Origin: CAZFLM01 sp964519955
GTDB taxonomy: Bacteria > Armatimonadota > Chthonomonadetes > Chthonomonadales > CAJBBX01
Direction of reading: 5' to 3'
Assembly: GCA_964519955.1 (NCBI GenBank)
Contig: CAZFLM010000120.1
Coordinates: 1-13,983, forward strand
DNA: 13,983 nt
This document shows positions 13,918 to 13,983 of this stretch, piece after piece. Numbering within the stretch: position 1 is the first letter of the stretch; every line of letters starts with the position of its first letter. The notes beneath the pieces are model-generated. The model was not told the DNA's origin, did not search any database, and worked only from the letters and a program-made list of their open reading frames with translations. Both the position numbers and the translations under genes were made by a program.

Positions 13918-13983
13918 GGGCGAGGCCTGAGGCGAAGGGCCCGGCGGGGCGCGGAGGGCCCGCCCCACAGGTTGGTCGCGCGA

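Overview
This is a GC-rich bacterial chromosomal window of about 14 kb (by eye roughly two thirds G+C). It holds eleven intact protein genes and an unusual density of small intergenic repeats. No rRNA, tRNA, CRISPR array, transposase or phage gene is visible. The gene types point to a free-living heterotroph of the Planctomycetota, Armatimonadota or Verrucomicrobiota kind: a secreted YncE-type propeller/phosphoesterase, a 'WPQWRGP' PQQ-like propeller, a secreted glycosidase and a secreted carbohydrate-binding-like protein. This placement is an inference from gene style, since no marker gene is present.

Layout. Positions 1-448 are non-coding: a 152-bp tandem repeat built from long inverted repeats, a perfect palindrome and a heptamer array. 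Next comes a tightly packed minus-strand operon, transcribed from about 4.93 kb down to 0.45 kb: DsrE-family protein, secreted propeller/phosphoesterase, CrcB fluoride channel, DUF190 protein, PHP (HisJ-like) phosphatase. The last four genes overlap or abut by 4, 4 and 0 nt. A 382-bp divergent intergenic region packed with palindromes follows. On the plus strand is then a secreted GH14/GH42-like glycosidase (5311-7611), convergent with a minus-strand pair: an EamA transporter and a small helical protein, overlapping by 8 nt. Divergent from that pair is a HIT-family hydrolase, followed by a secreted protein with two beta-sandwich-like halves (9600-10745). A PQQ-like propeller protein lies on the minus strand. 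Divergent from it is glycerol kinase glpK, with a near-consensus sigma-70 promoter. The last 130 bp are non-coding and hold another hairpin repeat.

How the genes may work together. The clearest functional unit is the 0.45-4.93 kb operon, which combines a fluoride exporter and its frequent companion DUF190 with two phosphate-ester hydrolases. A link to fluoride or metal/phosphate stress is plausible but inferred, and no fluoride riboswitch was found. The glycosidase and the 381-aa secreted protein suggest extracellular polysaccharide use. GlpK feeds glycerol into central metabolism. The rest are housekeeping or transport functions.

The most interesting content is non-coding: (a) seven degenerate tandem arrays of 7-bp units with four unrelated unit sequences, all intergenic; (b) a three-copy hairpin element whose stem sequence differs between copies but stays perfectly paired; (c) a 152-bp tandem unit made of about 40-bp inverted repeats. 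I see no convincing new defence or enzyme system.
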